From positions 4,761,501 to 4,825,500 of the forward strand of contig NZ_CP107783.1 in the NCBI RefSeq assembly GCF_036345255.1: 64,000 nt of DNA, given 5' to 3'. The stretch's first letter is position 1. Every line of letters starts with the position of its first letter. A program made the translations under genes and the position numbers. Shown piece after piece: positions 1-8,585 of the stretch. The notes beneath the pieces are model-generated. The model was not told where the DNA came from. It worked only from the letters and a program-made list of their open reading frames with translations, and ran no database searches. This DNA comes from Streptomyces sp. NBC_00569 (GTDB lineage: Bacteria; Actinomycetota; Actinomycetes; Streptomycetales; Streptomycetaceae).

Positions 1-74
1 GGTCGCCCGCGCCCGTCGCGGTGCGCCCGGTGTGCGCCGGTGGTCTGCGTGGGCGTTTCCGGCCTGCTGGTCAT
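1..74 (-). CDS. 5' end of a leftward gene, hypothetical (partial)
   Basis: An open minus-strand frame runs from an ATG at 74 to the window edge without a stop. It encodes a Thr/Arg-rich hydrophilic N terminus beginning MTSRPETPTQTTGAHRAHRD. A GTG directly upstream (77) is an alternative start and no good ribosome binding site is visible. Streptomyces genomes often carry a divergent gene next to radA whose product begins like this, but that is from memory. Only 24 codons are visible, so no function can be assigned and the call is tentative. Confidence 0.4.
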   Translation of the reverse strand, partial: MTSRPETPTQTTGAHRAHRDGRGR

Positions 75-328
75 CACCCGTGCGACCGTAGGCGGATGGT
101 GCCGCACCCTTCCTCCCCCTTGGGGACATTTAATCCGTACGGGTGAAACGATCCCTCAAAAGGGGACGGGAACACCAAATTCCGTAAAGGGGAACATGCG
201 CTCGGCGCATGTATGTGCGCTGGAGCGCACGGGCGCACACCCGGCGCAGGGCCCTCCGAGAGGCAGCGAGAGGCGGCGGGACGGTGGTCGGCGCGGGGTT
301 GTCAGTGGTCTCGGTTACGGTTCGGTGC

Positions 329-1738
329 ATGGCTGCCCGTACGAAATCCGGCAAGGACCGGCCGTCCTACCGCTGCACCGAGTGCGGCTGGCAGACGGCG
401 AAATGGCTGGGTCGCTGCGGCGAGTGCCAGGCGTGGGGGACGGTCGAGGAGTACGGCGCGCCCGCCGTGCGGACGACCGCGCCCGGCCGGGTCACGACGT
501 CCGCGGTCCCGATCGGCCAGGTCGACGCCCGGCAGGCCACCGCCCGCTCCACCGGCGTGCCCGAGCTCGACCGGGTTCTCGGCGGGGGCCTCGTCCCCGG
601 CGCCGTCGTCCTGGTCGCGGGCGAGCCCGGCGTCGGGAAGTCCACCCTCCTGCTCGACGTCGCCGCCAAGGCCGCCTGCGACGAGCACCGCACCCTGTAC
701 GTCACGGGCGAGGAGTCGGCCAGCCAGGTCCGGATGCGCGCCGACCGCATCAAGGCGATCGACGACCATCTGTATCTCGCCGCCGAGACCGACCTGTCCG
801 CGGTCCTCGGCCACTTGGACGCCGTCAAGCCCAGCCTCTTGATCATGGACTCCGTACAGACCGTCGCCTCCCCCGAGATCGACGGCGCCCCCGGCGGCAT
901 GGCCCAGGTCCGCGAGGTCGCCGGCGCCCTGATCCGCGCCTCCAAGGAGCGCGGCATGGCCACCCTCCTCGTGGGTCACGTCACCAAGGACGGCGCCATC
1001 GCCGGACCCCGCCTCCTCGAGCACCTCGTGGACGTCGTCCTCTCCTTCGAAGGCGACCGGCACGCGCGCCTGCGCCTCGTACGCGGCGTGAAGAACCGGT
1101 ACGGGACGACCGACGAGGTCGGCTGCTTCGAGCTGCACGACGAAGGCATCACCGGGCTCGCCGACCCCAGCGGGCTGTTCCTCACCCGCCGCGACGAACC
1201 CGTCCCGGGCACCTGCCTGACCGTCACCCTGGAGGGGCGGCGGCCTCTCGTCGCCGAGGTTCAGGCCCTCACCGTCGACTCCCAGATCCCCTCCCCCCGG
1301 CGCACCACGTCCGGCCTGGAGACGTCTCGCGTCTCGATGATGCTCGCCGTGCTCGAGCAGCGCGGGCGGATCAGCGCCCTGGGAAAGCGGGACATCTACT
1401 CCGCGACCGTCGGCGGCGTGAAGCTCTCCGAGCCGGCCGCCGACCTCGCCATCGCCCTCGCCCTCGCCAGCGCCGCCAGCGACACCCCGCTGCCCAAGAA
1501 CCTCGTCGCGATCGGTGAAGTCGGCCTCGCGGGCGAGGTCAGACGGGTGACCGGCGTGCAGCGCCGGCTCGCCGAGGCGCACCGGCTCGGCTTCACCCAC
1601 GCCCTCGTGCCGAGCGATCCGGGCAAGGTGCCCGCCGGTATGAAGGTCACCGAAGTCGCCGACATGGGGGACGCTCTGCGCGTGCTGCCGAAGAGCCGTC
1701 GCCGAGAGGCCCCACGGGAGGCGGAGGAGCGCCGGTAG
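329..1738 (+). CDS. radA: DNA repair protein RadA (Sms), branch-migration ATPase
   Basis: 469 aa. RadA is a RecA-like hexameric ATPase that processes recombination intermediates and drives branch migration. Visible in order are a four-cysteine zinc finger (Cys16, 19, 30, 33), a Walker A GEPGVGKST at 98-106, the RadA signature KNRYG (a variant of KNRFG) near 255, and a Lon-like C-terminal domain. The ATG at 329 is chosen because the conserved zinc-finger region starts about 15 residues later; the longer frame from 209 adds an unconserved Arg-rich stretch. disA follows 112 bp downstream. In Bacillus, RadA binds DisA and damps c-di-AMP synthesis, so the pairing probably has functional meaning. 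Confidence 0.97.
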   Translation: MAARTKSGKDRPSYRCTECGWQTAKWLGRCGECQAWGTVEEYGAPAVRTTAPGRVTTSAVPIGQVDARQATARSTGVPELDRVLGGGLVPGAVVLVAGEPGVGKSTLLLDVAAKAACDEHRTLYVTGEESASQVRMRADRIKAIDDHLYLAAETDLSAVLGHLDAVKPSLLIMDSVQTVASPEIDGAPGGMAQVREVAGALIRASKERGMATLLVGHVTKDGAIAGPRLLEHLVDVVLSFEGDRHARLRLVRGVKNRYGTTDEVGCFELHDEGITGLADPSGLFLTRRDEPVPGTCLTVTLEGRRPLVAEVQALTVDSQIPSPRRTTSGLETSRVSMMLAVLEQRGRISALGKRDIYSATVGGVKLSEPAADLAIALALASAASDTPLPKNLVAIGEVGLAGEVRRVTGVQRRLAEAHRLGFTHALVPSDPGKVPAGMKVTEVADMGDALRVLPKSRRREAPREAEERR

Positions 1739-1811
1739 ACTTTGCCCTGGTCTCGCCCGTGCGTACGAACCCTGGGCATTCAAGATCTGTGCGTTTCGCA
1801 AGATCTGGGAC

Positions 1812-1838
1812 TTCTGCGATATCTGCGACATCTGCGAC
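1812..1838 (+). repeat. Three tandem 9-bp repeats in the disA leader
   Basis: Three head-to-tail copies of a 9-mer, consensus ATCTGCGAC, fill 1812-1838. They are directly followed by the disA ribosome binding site GGAGGAG. Two further related words (AAGATCTG at 1782 and 1800) lie just upstream. The repeats are in untranslated DNA between radA and disA. They may be a regulator site or a slippage product. Confidence 0.75.
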
Positions 1839-1850
1839 CGGAGGAGTGCA

Positions 1851-2975
1851 GTGGCAGCCAACGACCGGGCAGCAGCTCCCGGCAAGTCCGGCGGGAGCTC
1901 CGGTGCCGATGGGCTGATGCGCGCCTCACTGAGCGCGGTCGCGCCCGGTACGGCGCTGCGTGACGGCCTCGAGCGAATCCTCCGCGGCAACACCGGCGGA
2001 CTCATCGTTCTCGGCTGGGACAAGACCGTCGAGTCGATGTGTACCGGCGGTTTCATCCTGGACGTCGAGTTCACCGCGACGCGCCTGCGCGAGCTGTGCA
2101 AGCTCGACGGCGGCATCGTCATCGACAAGGACATCACCAAGATCCTGCGGGCGGGCGTCCAGTTGGTGCCCGACCCCACGATCCCCACGGAGGAGACGGG
2201 CACGCGGCACCGCACCGCGGACCGGGTGAGCAAGCAGGTCAGCTTCCCCGTGGTCTCGGTGTCGCAGTCGATGCGGCTCATCGCCCTCTACGTGGACGGG
2301 CAGCGGCGCGTCCTCGAGGACTCGGCCGCGATTCTCTCGCGGGCGAATCAGGCGCTGGCCACTCTTGAGCGGTACAAGCTCCGCTTGGACGAGGTGGCCG
2401 GGACACTCTCCGCGCTCGAGATCGAGGATCTCGTGACCGTGCGGGATGTGACCGCGGTCGCGCAGCGGCTGGAAATGGTGCGGCGCATCGCCACCGAGAT
2501 CGCCGAGTACGTGGTGGAGCTCGGGACGGATGGGCGACTGCTCGCCCTTCAGCTCGACGAGTTGATCGCCGGGGTGGAGCCGGAGCGGGAGCTCGTCGTT
2601 CGGGACTACGTGCCCGAACCCACGGCCAAGCGGTCCCGGACCGTCGACGAGGCCCTGTTCGAACTCGACGCGCTGACGCATGCCGAGCTTCTCGAACTGC
2701 CCACTGTGGCACGCGCGTTGGGGTACACCGGGTCTCCGGAGACCCTGGACTCGGCCGTTTCGCCTCGTGGGTTCCGGCTGTTGGCGAAGGTGCCTCGGCT
2801 GCCCGGGGCCATCATTGAGCGGCTTGTCGAGCACTTCGGGGGGCTGCAGAAGCTGCTCGCCGCCAGCGTCGACGATCTGCAGACCGTGGACGGCGTCGGC
2901 GAGGCCCGCGCCCGGAGCGTGCGGGAAGGGCTCTCGCGGTTGGCCGAGTCGTCGATCCTGGAGCGGTACGTCTAG
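1851..2975 (+). CDS. disA: DNA integrity scanning protein DisA, diadenylate cyclase
   Basis: 374 aa. DisA condenses two ATP into cyclic di-AMP and scans DNA for branched structures. The N-terminal DAC domain shows the active-site motifs as DGG at 86-88 (DGA in many homologues) and TGTRHRTAD at 116-124. A helical linker and a C-terminal helix-hairpin-helix DNA-binding region follow, with VDGVGEARARSVREGL near 350. The GTG start at 1851 has a strong GGAGGAG site 4 bp upstream. It lies downstream of radA and may be co-transcribed. c-di-AMP governs osmolyte and potassium homeostasis in related bacteria. The DGG variant also occurs in other Streptomyces DisA proteins as far as I recall, so the enzyme is probably active. 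Confidence 0.97.
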   Translation: MAANDRAAAPGKSGGSSGADGLMRASLSAVAPGTALRDGLERILRGNTGGLIVLGWDKTVESMCTGGFILDVEFTATRLRELCKLDGGIVIDKDITKILRAGVQLVPDPTIPTEETGTRHRTADRVSKQVSFPVVSVSQSMRLIALYVDGQRRVLEDSAAILSRANQALATLERYKLRLDEVAGTLSALEIEDLVTVRDVTAVAQRLEMVRRIATEIAEYVVELGTDGRLLALQLDELIAGVEPERELVVRDYVPEPTAKRSRTVDEALFELDALTHAELLELPTVARALGYTGSPETLDSAVSPRGFRLLAKVPRLPGAIIERLVEHFGGLQKLLAASVDDLQTVDGVGEARARSVREGLSRLAESSILERYV

Positions 2976-3070
2976 GGCTTCCTGGGGTGTTCGGGGGGCT
3001 GCTTGTGGGGGCCTGGGCGAGGAGCCGAGTACGGCCCGGTGGGCTCCCCCCGCTGCTTGTGAGGCCTGGC

Positions 3071-3435
3071 GTGGGGTCCCGAGTGCGGCTCGGTGGGCCC
3101 GTCCGGCGTCTTCGGGGGCGGGGCCCTCTCGGGGACGGCTCGGGTTACGTCCGGAGTGCGGCCCGGTGGGCTCGTACCGGCGTCTACGGGTGCGAGGCCC
3201 CTCTCGGGACGGCTCGGTTACGTCCGCAGCGCCGCCCAGTGGGCCCGTACCGGCGTCTACGGGGGCGGAGCCCTCTCGGGACGGCTCGGGTTACGTCCGC
3301 AGCGCCGCCCAGTGGGCCCGTACCGGCGTCTACGGGTGCGAGGCCCCTCTCGGGACGGCTCGGTTACGTCCGCAGCGCCGCCCAGTGGGCCCGTACCGGC
3401 GTCTACGGGTGCGAGGCCGCGCCGGGATGTACGTG
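3071..3435. repeat. 73-bp tandem repeat array, five units
   Basis: Five units with an exact 73-bp period start at 3071, 3144, 3217, 3290 and 3363. The first and last are degenerate and the three central ones nearly identical. Each carries GTTACGTCCGCAGCGCCGCC, then CAGTGGGCCCGTACCGGCG, then CTCTCGGGACGGCTCGG. Units alternate between a GGGGGCGG and a GGGTGCGAGG variant, hinting at a 146-bp duplication step. A 73-bp period does not preserve a reading frame, so the long frames through this region change frame from unit to unit and are not credible genes. The array fills most of the gap between convergent disA and the gene ending at 3665. Confidence 0.92.
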
Positions 3436-3514
3436 CTCGCTGTTCTACGGGGCCTCGTCACCCAGCTGATCACCTGTACGTGGTGCTGGTGGCTCCGCGC
3501 GCACATCCCGCCAC

Positions 3515-3609
3515 GGCCCCTCCCGTTTCGTACGCGGCCGCCGGCCGGTGGGGCGCTCGTTGGCCCCTCCCATTTTCGTCCGCGGCTGGTCGCGGGTGGG
3601 GCGTTCGTT
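3515..3609. repeat. 47/48-bp tandem duplication
   Basis: Two imperfect copies, 3515-3561 and 3562-3609, begin GGCCCCTCCC and end GGTGGGGCG(C/T)TCGTT. They follow the 73-bp array but differ from it in sequence. The stretch 2976-3664 contains no credible gene; it holds these two repeat families and, from 3436 to 3514 and 3610 to 3664, unremarkable GC-rich sequence. Confidence 0.8.
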
Positions 3610-3664
3610 GGGCTGGCTCTGGCGTGCGCGACTGGCCTCGGGCGGTTCTCGCTGGGTGGTGGTG

Positions 3665-4459
3665 TCAGTCCTTGGCGAGTACGAAGGAGGCCTGGGCCTT
3701 GGGGAGTTGGGGCGCCTTTGCCTCTACCAGGTAGGTGCCTGGCGTCGCCGGGCCCGTCTTCGGGGTTGCGCACTCGGGGGCGCTCGCCTTGCGGTCCCAC
3801 TCGATCGTGTGCGTGATGTGGGCGCCTGCCGATACGCGTAGCAGGAGGCTGCCGGCGCTCTTGGGGCAGTCGTCGGAGGACCAGATCTCGGTGTCGCTGG
3901 ACGCTTGAGTGATCGTCAGGACCGCGCTCTTCGGGCCCAGATCGACCTTGCAGTCCTTCGCCGTCGTGTTCTTGGCGGTCAGCTCGAACTTCGGCTTCTC
4001 GCCCGGCGCGTACGAGTTGTGGACACTGCGCAGCGTCAGCGTCACGCCGCCTGTCGTGCAGTCGGGGAGGCTCGAGCCCGCGGGAAGCCGGTCGCCCGCG
4101 CCTGCGCCTCCCTTCGCGTCGTCATCGGATCCCGTCCCTGAACCGGTCGTGCCGGAGCCCGGACCGTCGCCGTTGGCGCCGTCGGAGGAACCGTCGTCAC
4201 CGCCGCCGCCCGACTCGTCGCGGCCGCCCGGGTGTTCGCTGATCGCCGGTCCGGACCCGGAGGGTCCGGGCGTGATGGAGGAGGGCGCGGTGCTCTTGCC
4301 GTTCGAGCCACCGGCGCCGGTCTTGCTGCCTCCGCCACCAAAGTTGACGGCCCATACGATCAGCAGCGCGAGCAGCGCCACCATGGACAGCAGAACGGCC
4401 CTCCGTCGCCAGTAGATGGTGGAGGGAAGCGGCCCGATCGGATTGCGCAGAGATCCCAC
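3665..4459 (-). CDS. Membrane-anchored extracytoplasmic protein, hypothetical
   Basis: 264 aa from a GTG at 4459. A short cytoplasmic N terminus precedes one transmembrane segment at about residues 20-39 (LLSMVALLALLIVWAV). A low-complexity Gly/Ser/Asp-rich linker (about 40-125) and a C-terminal beta-rich domain with several Cys residues follow. The arrangement fits a single-span membrane protein with an outer domain held off by a flexible stalk. I do not recognise the outer domain. It is divergent from the PAP2 phosphatase gene across 185 bp and convergent with disA. No lipobox is present. Confidence 0.85.
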   Translation of the reverse strand: MGSLRNPIGPLPSTIYWRRRAVLLSMVALLALLIVWAVNFGGGGSKTGAGGSNGKSTAPSSITPGPSGSGPAISEHPGGRDESGGGGDDGSSDGANGDGPGSGTTGSGTGSDDDAKGGAGAGDRLPAGSSLPDCTTGGVTLTLRSVHNSYAPGEKPKFELTAKNTTAKDCKVDLGPKSAVLTITQASSDTEIWSSDDCPKSAGSLLLRVSAGAHITHTIEWDRKASAPECATPKTGPATPGTYLVEAKAPQLPKAQASFVLAKD

Positions 4460-4644
4460 GGCGCAAACTGTACGAGAGATCCGTCTGTTCTCCCGCCCCC
4501 ACCCGCCGCCACGGCCCGCGAGTTTTGCGGATCATAGTCCCGGGCGGCGGTTTCGGCGCGGGGACAACCCCTGTCTTTCGTCAGGTACGGGACGAGACCG
4601 TCGCGGGATGTGATGGTGCTGGGGCATTACGTACCGTCCGTGTC

Positions 4645-5286
4645 ATGGGAATCTTCGACTCCGACCTCTATCGCGACATCACCGGCTTCGCCCACGACAC
4701 CCCGTCGTGGTTCCAGCACCTCATGGAGGTGTTCACCGAGCTGGGGCTGCTGGTCTTCGCCGTGCTCTTCGTCGCCGCCTGGTGGCGGGCCCGGCGCGGT
4801 GATCCACGGGCCCTGGCCGTCGCGGTGCTCGCCCCGCTGGCCACCGGCGTCGCCTATGTGTGCAGCGAGCTGGTCAAGTCCGGTGTCGACGAAGAGCGTC
4901 CCTGCCGGGCCGTCTCCGGCGCCCTGACCTCTCTTGTCGCGTGTCCGCCTCATGGTGACTGGTCGTTCCCCAGCAACCACGCCACCATCGCGGCCGCCTC
5001 CGCCGTCGGCCTCACCCTCGCCTGGCCCGCCATCGCCTGGCTCACCGTCCCTCTCGCCCTCCTCATGGCCTTCTCCCGCGTCTTCGTCGGCGTCCACTAC
5101 CCGCACGACGTGGCGGTGGGGCTGGTGGTCGGGGCTCTTGTCTCGTTCGTCGTGGTGCGGATCTGTGCGGGGAGTGGGGCTCGGGTCGTCGTGGCCATGC
5201 GGGGGTCCGGGAGTGTGGTGGTTCGCTGGTTCGCCGGCATGGGGGCGGCGAGCGGGTATACGGCCGTCGGCGGCCATCAGCGGTGA
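4645..5286 (+). CDS. PAP2-family membrane phosphatase
   Basis: 213 aa. Type 2 phosphatidic-acid phosphatases remove phosphate from lipid phosphates such as undecaprenyl pyrophosphate or phosphatidic acid. The three catalytic motifs are present in order: K78...RP86, PSNH at 109-112 and SR144 with His151 and Asp155 (SRVFVGVHYPHD). About five transmembrane segments are visible. The start at 4645 is preferred because the family begins shortly before the first helix; the longer frame from 4525 adds a non-conserved leader. The TGA at 5284-5286 directly abuts the opposing stop TCA at 5287, so the convergent genes meet in TGATCA with no gap. The substrate cannot be told from sequence. Confidence 0.9.
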   Translation: MGIFDSDLYRDITGFAHDTPSWFQHLMEVFTELGLLVFAVLFVAAWWRARRGDPRALAVAVLAPLATGVAYVCSELVKSGVDEERPCRAVSGALTSLVACPPHGDWSFPSNHATIAAASAVGLTLAWPAIAWLTVPLALLMAFSRVFVGVHYPHDVAVGLVVGALVSFVVVRICAGSGARVVVAMRGSGSVVVRWFAGMGAASGYTAVGGHQR

Positions 5287-5934
5287 TCAGACCAGGCCCG
5301 CCTCGTACGCCACGATGGCCGCCTGCACTCTGTTCCTGACCTCCAGACGCTCCAGGACCGCGCTCACGTAGGCCTTCACCGTGCCCTCCACCAGGTGCAG
5401 GCGGCGCGCGATCTCCGGGTTCGAGAGGCCCGCGCCCACCAGGCCCAGCACCTCCCGTTCGCGAGGAGTGAGCGTGGCCACGCGGGCCCTGGCCGCTGCC
5501 TCTCGGCCCAGGCGCTGCGCCCCGAAGCCGTCGATGACGTGGCGCGCCACCTTCGGTGACAGGAACGCGGCACCGTCCGCCACCGCCCTGACTCCTGCCA
5601 TCAGTTCATGCGGGTCACCGGATTTGAGGAGGAATCCGGTGGCCCCGCCGGCCAGGGCGCGGGCCACGTACGCGTCCTCCGAGAACGTCGTCAGCATCGC
5701 CACCGCCGTGCCCGGCACGGCTCGTACCATCTCCTCCGCCGCCGCCAGGCCGTCCAGGCGTGGCATACGGATGTCCAGCAGCGCCACGTCGGGGCGGTGG
5801 GCCTGCGCCAGGCTCACCGCCTCGCGGCCGTCCGCCGCCTCCGCCACCACCTCGAAGTCACCGCCCGCCGCGAGGATCGCGCTCACGCCCGCCCGGATCA
5901 TCGCCTCGTCGTCCGCCAGCAGGACTCGGATCAT
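5287..5934 (-). CDS. NarL/LuxR-family response regulator
   Basis: 215 aa. The N-terminal receiver domain has the acidic pocket (ADD at 7-9), phosphoacceptor Asp54 (LLDIRMP) and a conserved Lys near 105. The C-terminal LuxR helix-turn-helix begins LTPREREVLGLVGAGLSNPE. Its start overlaps the end of the kinase gene by 4 bp (TCAT, 5931-5934), so the two are translationally coupled and form a two-component pair. Targets are unknown; nothing in the immediate surroundings suggests a ligand. Confidence 0.95.
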   Translation of the reverse strand: MIRVLLADDEAMIRAGVSAILAAGGDFEVVAEAADGREAVSLAQAHRPDVALLDIRMPRLDGLAAAEEMVRAVPGTAVAMLTTFSEDAYVARALAGGATGFLLKSGDPHELMAGVRAVADGAAFLSPKVARHVIDGFGAQRLGREAAARARVATLTPREREVLGLVGAGLSNPEIARRLHLVEGTVKAYVSAVLERLEVRNRVQAAIVAYEAGLV

Positions 5935-7532
5935 CTCGCCCACTCCCGCCTCTGTTCCTGCACCTGGTCTGTTGTGCCCGGTCTGGGGATCACGCTCTTC
6001 TCCAGCAGTTCGTGGCTCGCGCCCTTGTCGAAGCAGAGCCTGAAGTGGTCCACGGAGACGAACAGTTCGCCGCTCGCCCTGTAGTAGCGGCAGTCCGTCC
6101 CCGGCGGTGGTGGGGTGGGGGCCCGGTCCACCGGCGGGTCGCTGATCGTGCGGTCCGGCAGCCGCGGGACCGTCTCCTCCAGCGGCGTTCCGAGCTTCAA
6201 GGCCGTGTAGGCGGCCGGCGTCAGCACCGCGTGCGTCTTCGTGTACGCGTACCAGGCGAACGCCCCTCCGATCAGGACCGCCCCCGCCGCTGCCGCCGCC
6301 CCGAACGCCACCCCGACCCGGCGGTGTGCCAGGCGCCTCGCCGATGTGAAGAGAGCGCCCGGTGTCGCGGCGTCGGGGGTGGGTGTCCTCCCGGTCGGGA
6401 TGCTGGCGCTGACCCGATAGCCCTCCTCGTGCGGGCCCGCCTCGAATGAGCCGCCCAGTGCCGTGACGCCGGCCCGCAGACCGATGAGGCCCGTGCCGCT
6501 GCCCGCCGGGCCCGGGCGGTGCCGGGGGCGGCCGTTCGTGACTTTCACCGTCGTCGTCCCGCTTTCGTTCTGCGCGTGTTCGACGGTGACGAGGGCTCCG
6601 GGGGCGTGTTTCGCCGCGTTCGTCAGTGCTTCCTGGATCACTCGGTGAGCGGTGCGGGTGGTTGTTGCGTCGGTGGTGCCAGTGGTTGCGCTGGTGACGG
6701 TCGCGTCGGTGTCTGGTCGGCGCAGTGATACCGGGAGGCCTGAGTCCGCCGCTCTTTCGATCAGGGCCGCGATGCTTTCGCCCGGTGGCGCCAGCGGGGC
6801 CGGTTCGTCGTCCTCGCGCAGCAGGCCGACTATGCCGTGCAGGCGGTCCGTCGCGTCCGACGCCGCCGCGCGCAGTTCGGCCGCCGCCGTGCGGTGCGCC
6901 TCTGCCATGCCCGGTGCTACCTGGAGCGCGCCCGCGCGCAGTGCGATGAGGCTCAGTTCGTGGCCCAGTGAGTCGTGCATGTCCTGGGCGATCCTGGCCC
7001 GCTCCCGCAGCCTCGCGCGGTCGGCGATGATCCGGTGTTCTCGTTCCAGCTGCTCCGCCCGTGCCCAGCCCGCCGCGGTCAGTTCCCGGCTCTGGCGCCA
7101 GTAGCGGCCGATCAGCCAGGGGAAGACCGCGCCGAACAGCAGCGTGCCCATGAGGACCAGCCACTCGGCGGCCGGGTCGACCTGGCGTACCGCGATCTTG
7201 GCCGTGCCCGCCGCCGCCACCGCCGCGAACGAGAGCAGCGCGACACCCGTCGCCGTGCCGCGCAGTCCCAGCAGGAAGGCGAAGACCGCCAGCGCGCAGC
7301 CGTACGAGAGCGTGAAGAGGGAGGGGGACGCAGCGATGCCCGGTGCGGCCGCGAGCAGGAACGCCGTCGCGGGCCAGGTGCGGTGCAGGGTGGTCGCGGC
7401 GGCCAGCACCGCGAGGCCGGTGAGCTGCGCCCACAGCGGGGTGCGCTCCAGGCCGAGGCGCTCTGCGGCGGCGACGGGGACGGCGAGGGCCGCCCAGAGC
7501 AAGGGGCCCGTGCTGTGCGCTGGAGGTCTCAC
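5931..7532 (-). CDS. Sensor histidine kinase with C-terminal extracytoplasmic domain
   Basis: 533 aa from a GTG at 7532. About five N-terminal membrane helices (residues 8-140) precede a HisKA_3 dimerisation segment with phosphoacceptor His186 (DMHDSLGHE), and a HATPase domain with N305 (EALTNAAKH) and GTGLIGLR at 346-353. The unusual part follows: a further membrane helix at about 406-428, then roughly 100 outer residues containing Cys481 and Cys500 with aromatic strands, and a charged tail. In typical NarL-type kinases the ATPase domain ends the protein. The tail pattern (LGTPLEETVPRL ... FRLCFDKG) faintly resembles BamE/SmpA-like folds, which is a guess. It is coupled to the response regulator at 5287. 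Confidence 0.93.
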   Translation of the reverse strand: MRPPAHSTGPLLWAALAVPVAAAERLGLERTPLWAQLTGLAVLAAATTLHRTWPATAFLLAAAPGIAASPSLFTLSYGCALAVFAFLLGLRGTATGVALLSFAAVAAAGTAKIAVRQVDPAAEWLVLMGTLLFGAVFPWLIGRYWRQSRELTAAGWARAEQLEREHRIIADRARLRERARIAQDMHDSLGHELSLIALRAGALQVAPGMAEAHRTAAAELRAAASDATDRLHGIVGLLREDDEPAPLAPPGESIAALIERAADSGLPVSLRRPDTDATVTSATTGTTDATTTRTAHRVIQEALTNAAKHAPGALVTVEHAQNESGTTTVKVTNGRPRHRPGPAGSGTGLIGLRAGVTALGGSFEAGPHEEGYRVSASIPTGRTPTPDAATPGALFTSARRLAHRRVGVAFGAAAAAGAVLIGGAFAWYAYTKTHAVLTPAAYTALKLGTPLEETVPRLPDRTISDPPVDRAPTPPPPGTDCRYYRASGELFVSVDHFRLCFDKGASHELLEKSVIPRPGTTDQVQEQRREWAR

Positions 7533-7675
7533 GTCGTCCGAAGGTACAAGCGCCGGCCGGGTCGCCGCCCCTGCCGATCGTCAGGGTGGGCGTCAAGCGA
7601 GCGAGGCCGAGCCAACCCGTTTGCGTCACCACGTGGCCGCGTCGTCCCCGCTCCCCATGGCAGGATCGTCCTGCC

Positions 7676-8572
7676 ATGACTGCGCCCACGAACACCAGCA
7701 CCGAGTCCCTGCACGCCCCCGTCATCGACTGGTTCGCGGAGAATGCCCGCGACCTGCCGTGGCGCCACCCCGACGCGGGTCCCTGGGGCGTGATGGTCAG
7801 CGAGTTCATGCTCCAGCAGACGCCGGTGAGCCGCGTCCTTCCCGTGTACGAGCAGTGGCTCGCGCGGTGGCCGCGCCCGGCCGATCTGGCCAAGGAGGCG
7901 TCCGGCGAGGCCGTGCGCGCCTGGGGCAGGCTCGGCTACCCGCGCCGCGCGCTGCGGCTGCACGGCGCCGCCGTCGCCATAACGGAGCGGCACGGCGGCA
8001 ACGTACCCACCGCTCACTCCCAACTGCTCGCGCTGCCCGGCATCGGCGAGTACACGGCCGCCGCCGTGGCCTCCTTCGCGTACGGGCAACGGCACGCCGT
8101 CCTCGACACGAACGTGCGGCGCGTGTTCGCGCGGGCCGTGAGCGGTGTGCAGTACCCGCCGAACGCCACGACCGCGGCCGAACGCAAGCTCGCCCGCGCC
8201 CTGTTGCCCGAGCAGGAGTCGACGGCCTCGCGCTGGGCCGCTGCCTCCATGGAGCTCGGCGCCCTCATCTGCACGGCGAAGAACGAGAGTTGCCACCGCT
8301 GCCCCATCGCCGCCCAGTGCGCGTGGCGCCTCGCCGGCAAGCCCGACCACGTCGGTCCGCCACGCCGCGGGCAGACGTACGCGGGCACGGACCGGCAGGT
8401 GCGCGGGAAGCTGCTGGCCGTGCTGCGGGAGGCCGTCTCGCCAGTTCCCCAGGCGGCGTTGGACCGTGTGTGGGACGAGCCGGTGCAGCGGGCGCGCGCC
8501 CTCGACGGGCTCGTGGCGGACGGGCTCGTGGAGCCGCTTCCGGACGGCTTCTATCGGCTGCCGGTCAGCTGA
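7676..8572 (+). CDS. mutY: A/G-specific adenine DNA glycosylase MutY
   Basis: 298 aa. MutY removes adenine mispaired with 8-oxoguanine. The sequence shows the MLQQTPV motif, the helix-hairpin-helix LPGIGEYTAAAVASFAYG with the catalytic Asp in LDTNVRRV, and the 4Fe-4S ligands in spacing C-x6-C-x2-C-x5-C (CTAKNESCHRCPIAAQC). The protein is shorter than the E. coli enzyme, as is usual in actinobacteria, so the C-terminal 8-oxoG recognition domain is reduced. The ATG at 7676 is preferred; the longer frame from 7586 runs through the divergent promoter region of the kinase gene. With radA and disA it makes a small DNA-integrity neighbourhood. Confidence 0.96.
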   Translation: MTAPTNTSTESLHAPVIDWFAENARDLPWRHPDAGPWGVMVSEFMLQQTPVSRVLPVYEQWLARWPRPADLAKEASGEAVRAWGRLGYPRRALRLHGAAVAITERHGGNVPTAHSQLLALPGIGEYTAAAVASFAYGQRHAVLDTNVRRVFARAVSGVQYPPNATTAAERKLARALLPEQESTASRWAAASMELGALICTAKNESCHRCPIAAQCAWRLAGKPDHVGPPRRGQTYAGTDRQVRGKLLAVLREAVSPVPQAALDRVWDEPVQRARALDGLVADGLVEPLPDGFYRLPVS

Positions 8573-8585
8573 CGGGCGTACGGGT

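Noticed and set aside
302..2281. 659-aa minus-strand open frame opposite radA and disA
   Set aside because: Codon-bias shadow: both strands stay open because of high GC third positions in radA and disA, whose products are fully recognisable.
3071..3435. CRISPR array
   Set aside because: Units are directly adjacent without unique spacers and no cas genes are near.
2680..3816. Long plus-strand frames through the 73-bp repeats
   Set aside because: The repeat period is not a multiple of three, the frames are fragmentary Arg/Gly/Pro-rich translations, and no start signal is present.
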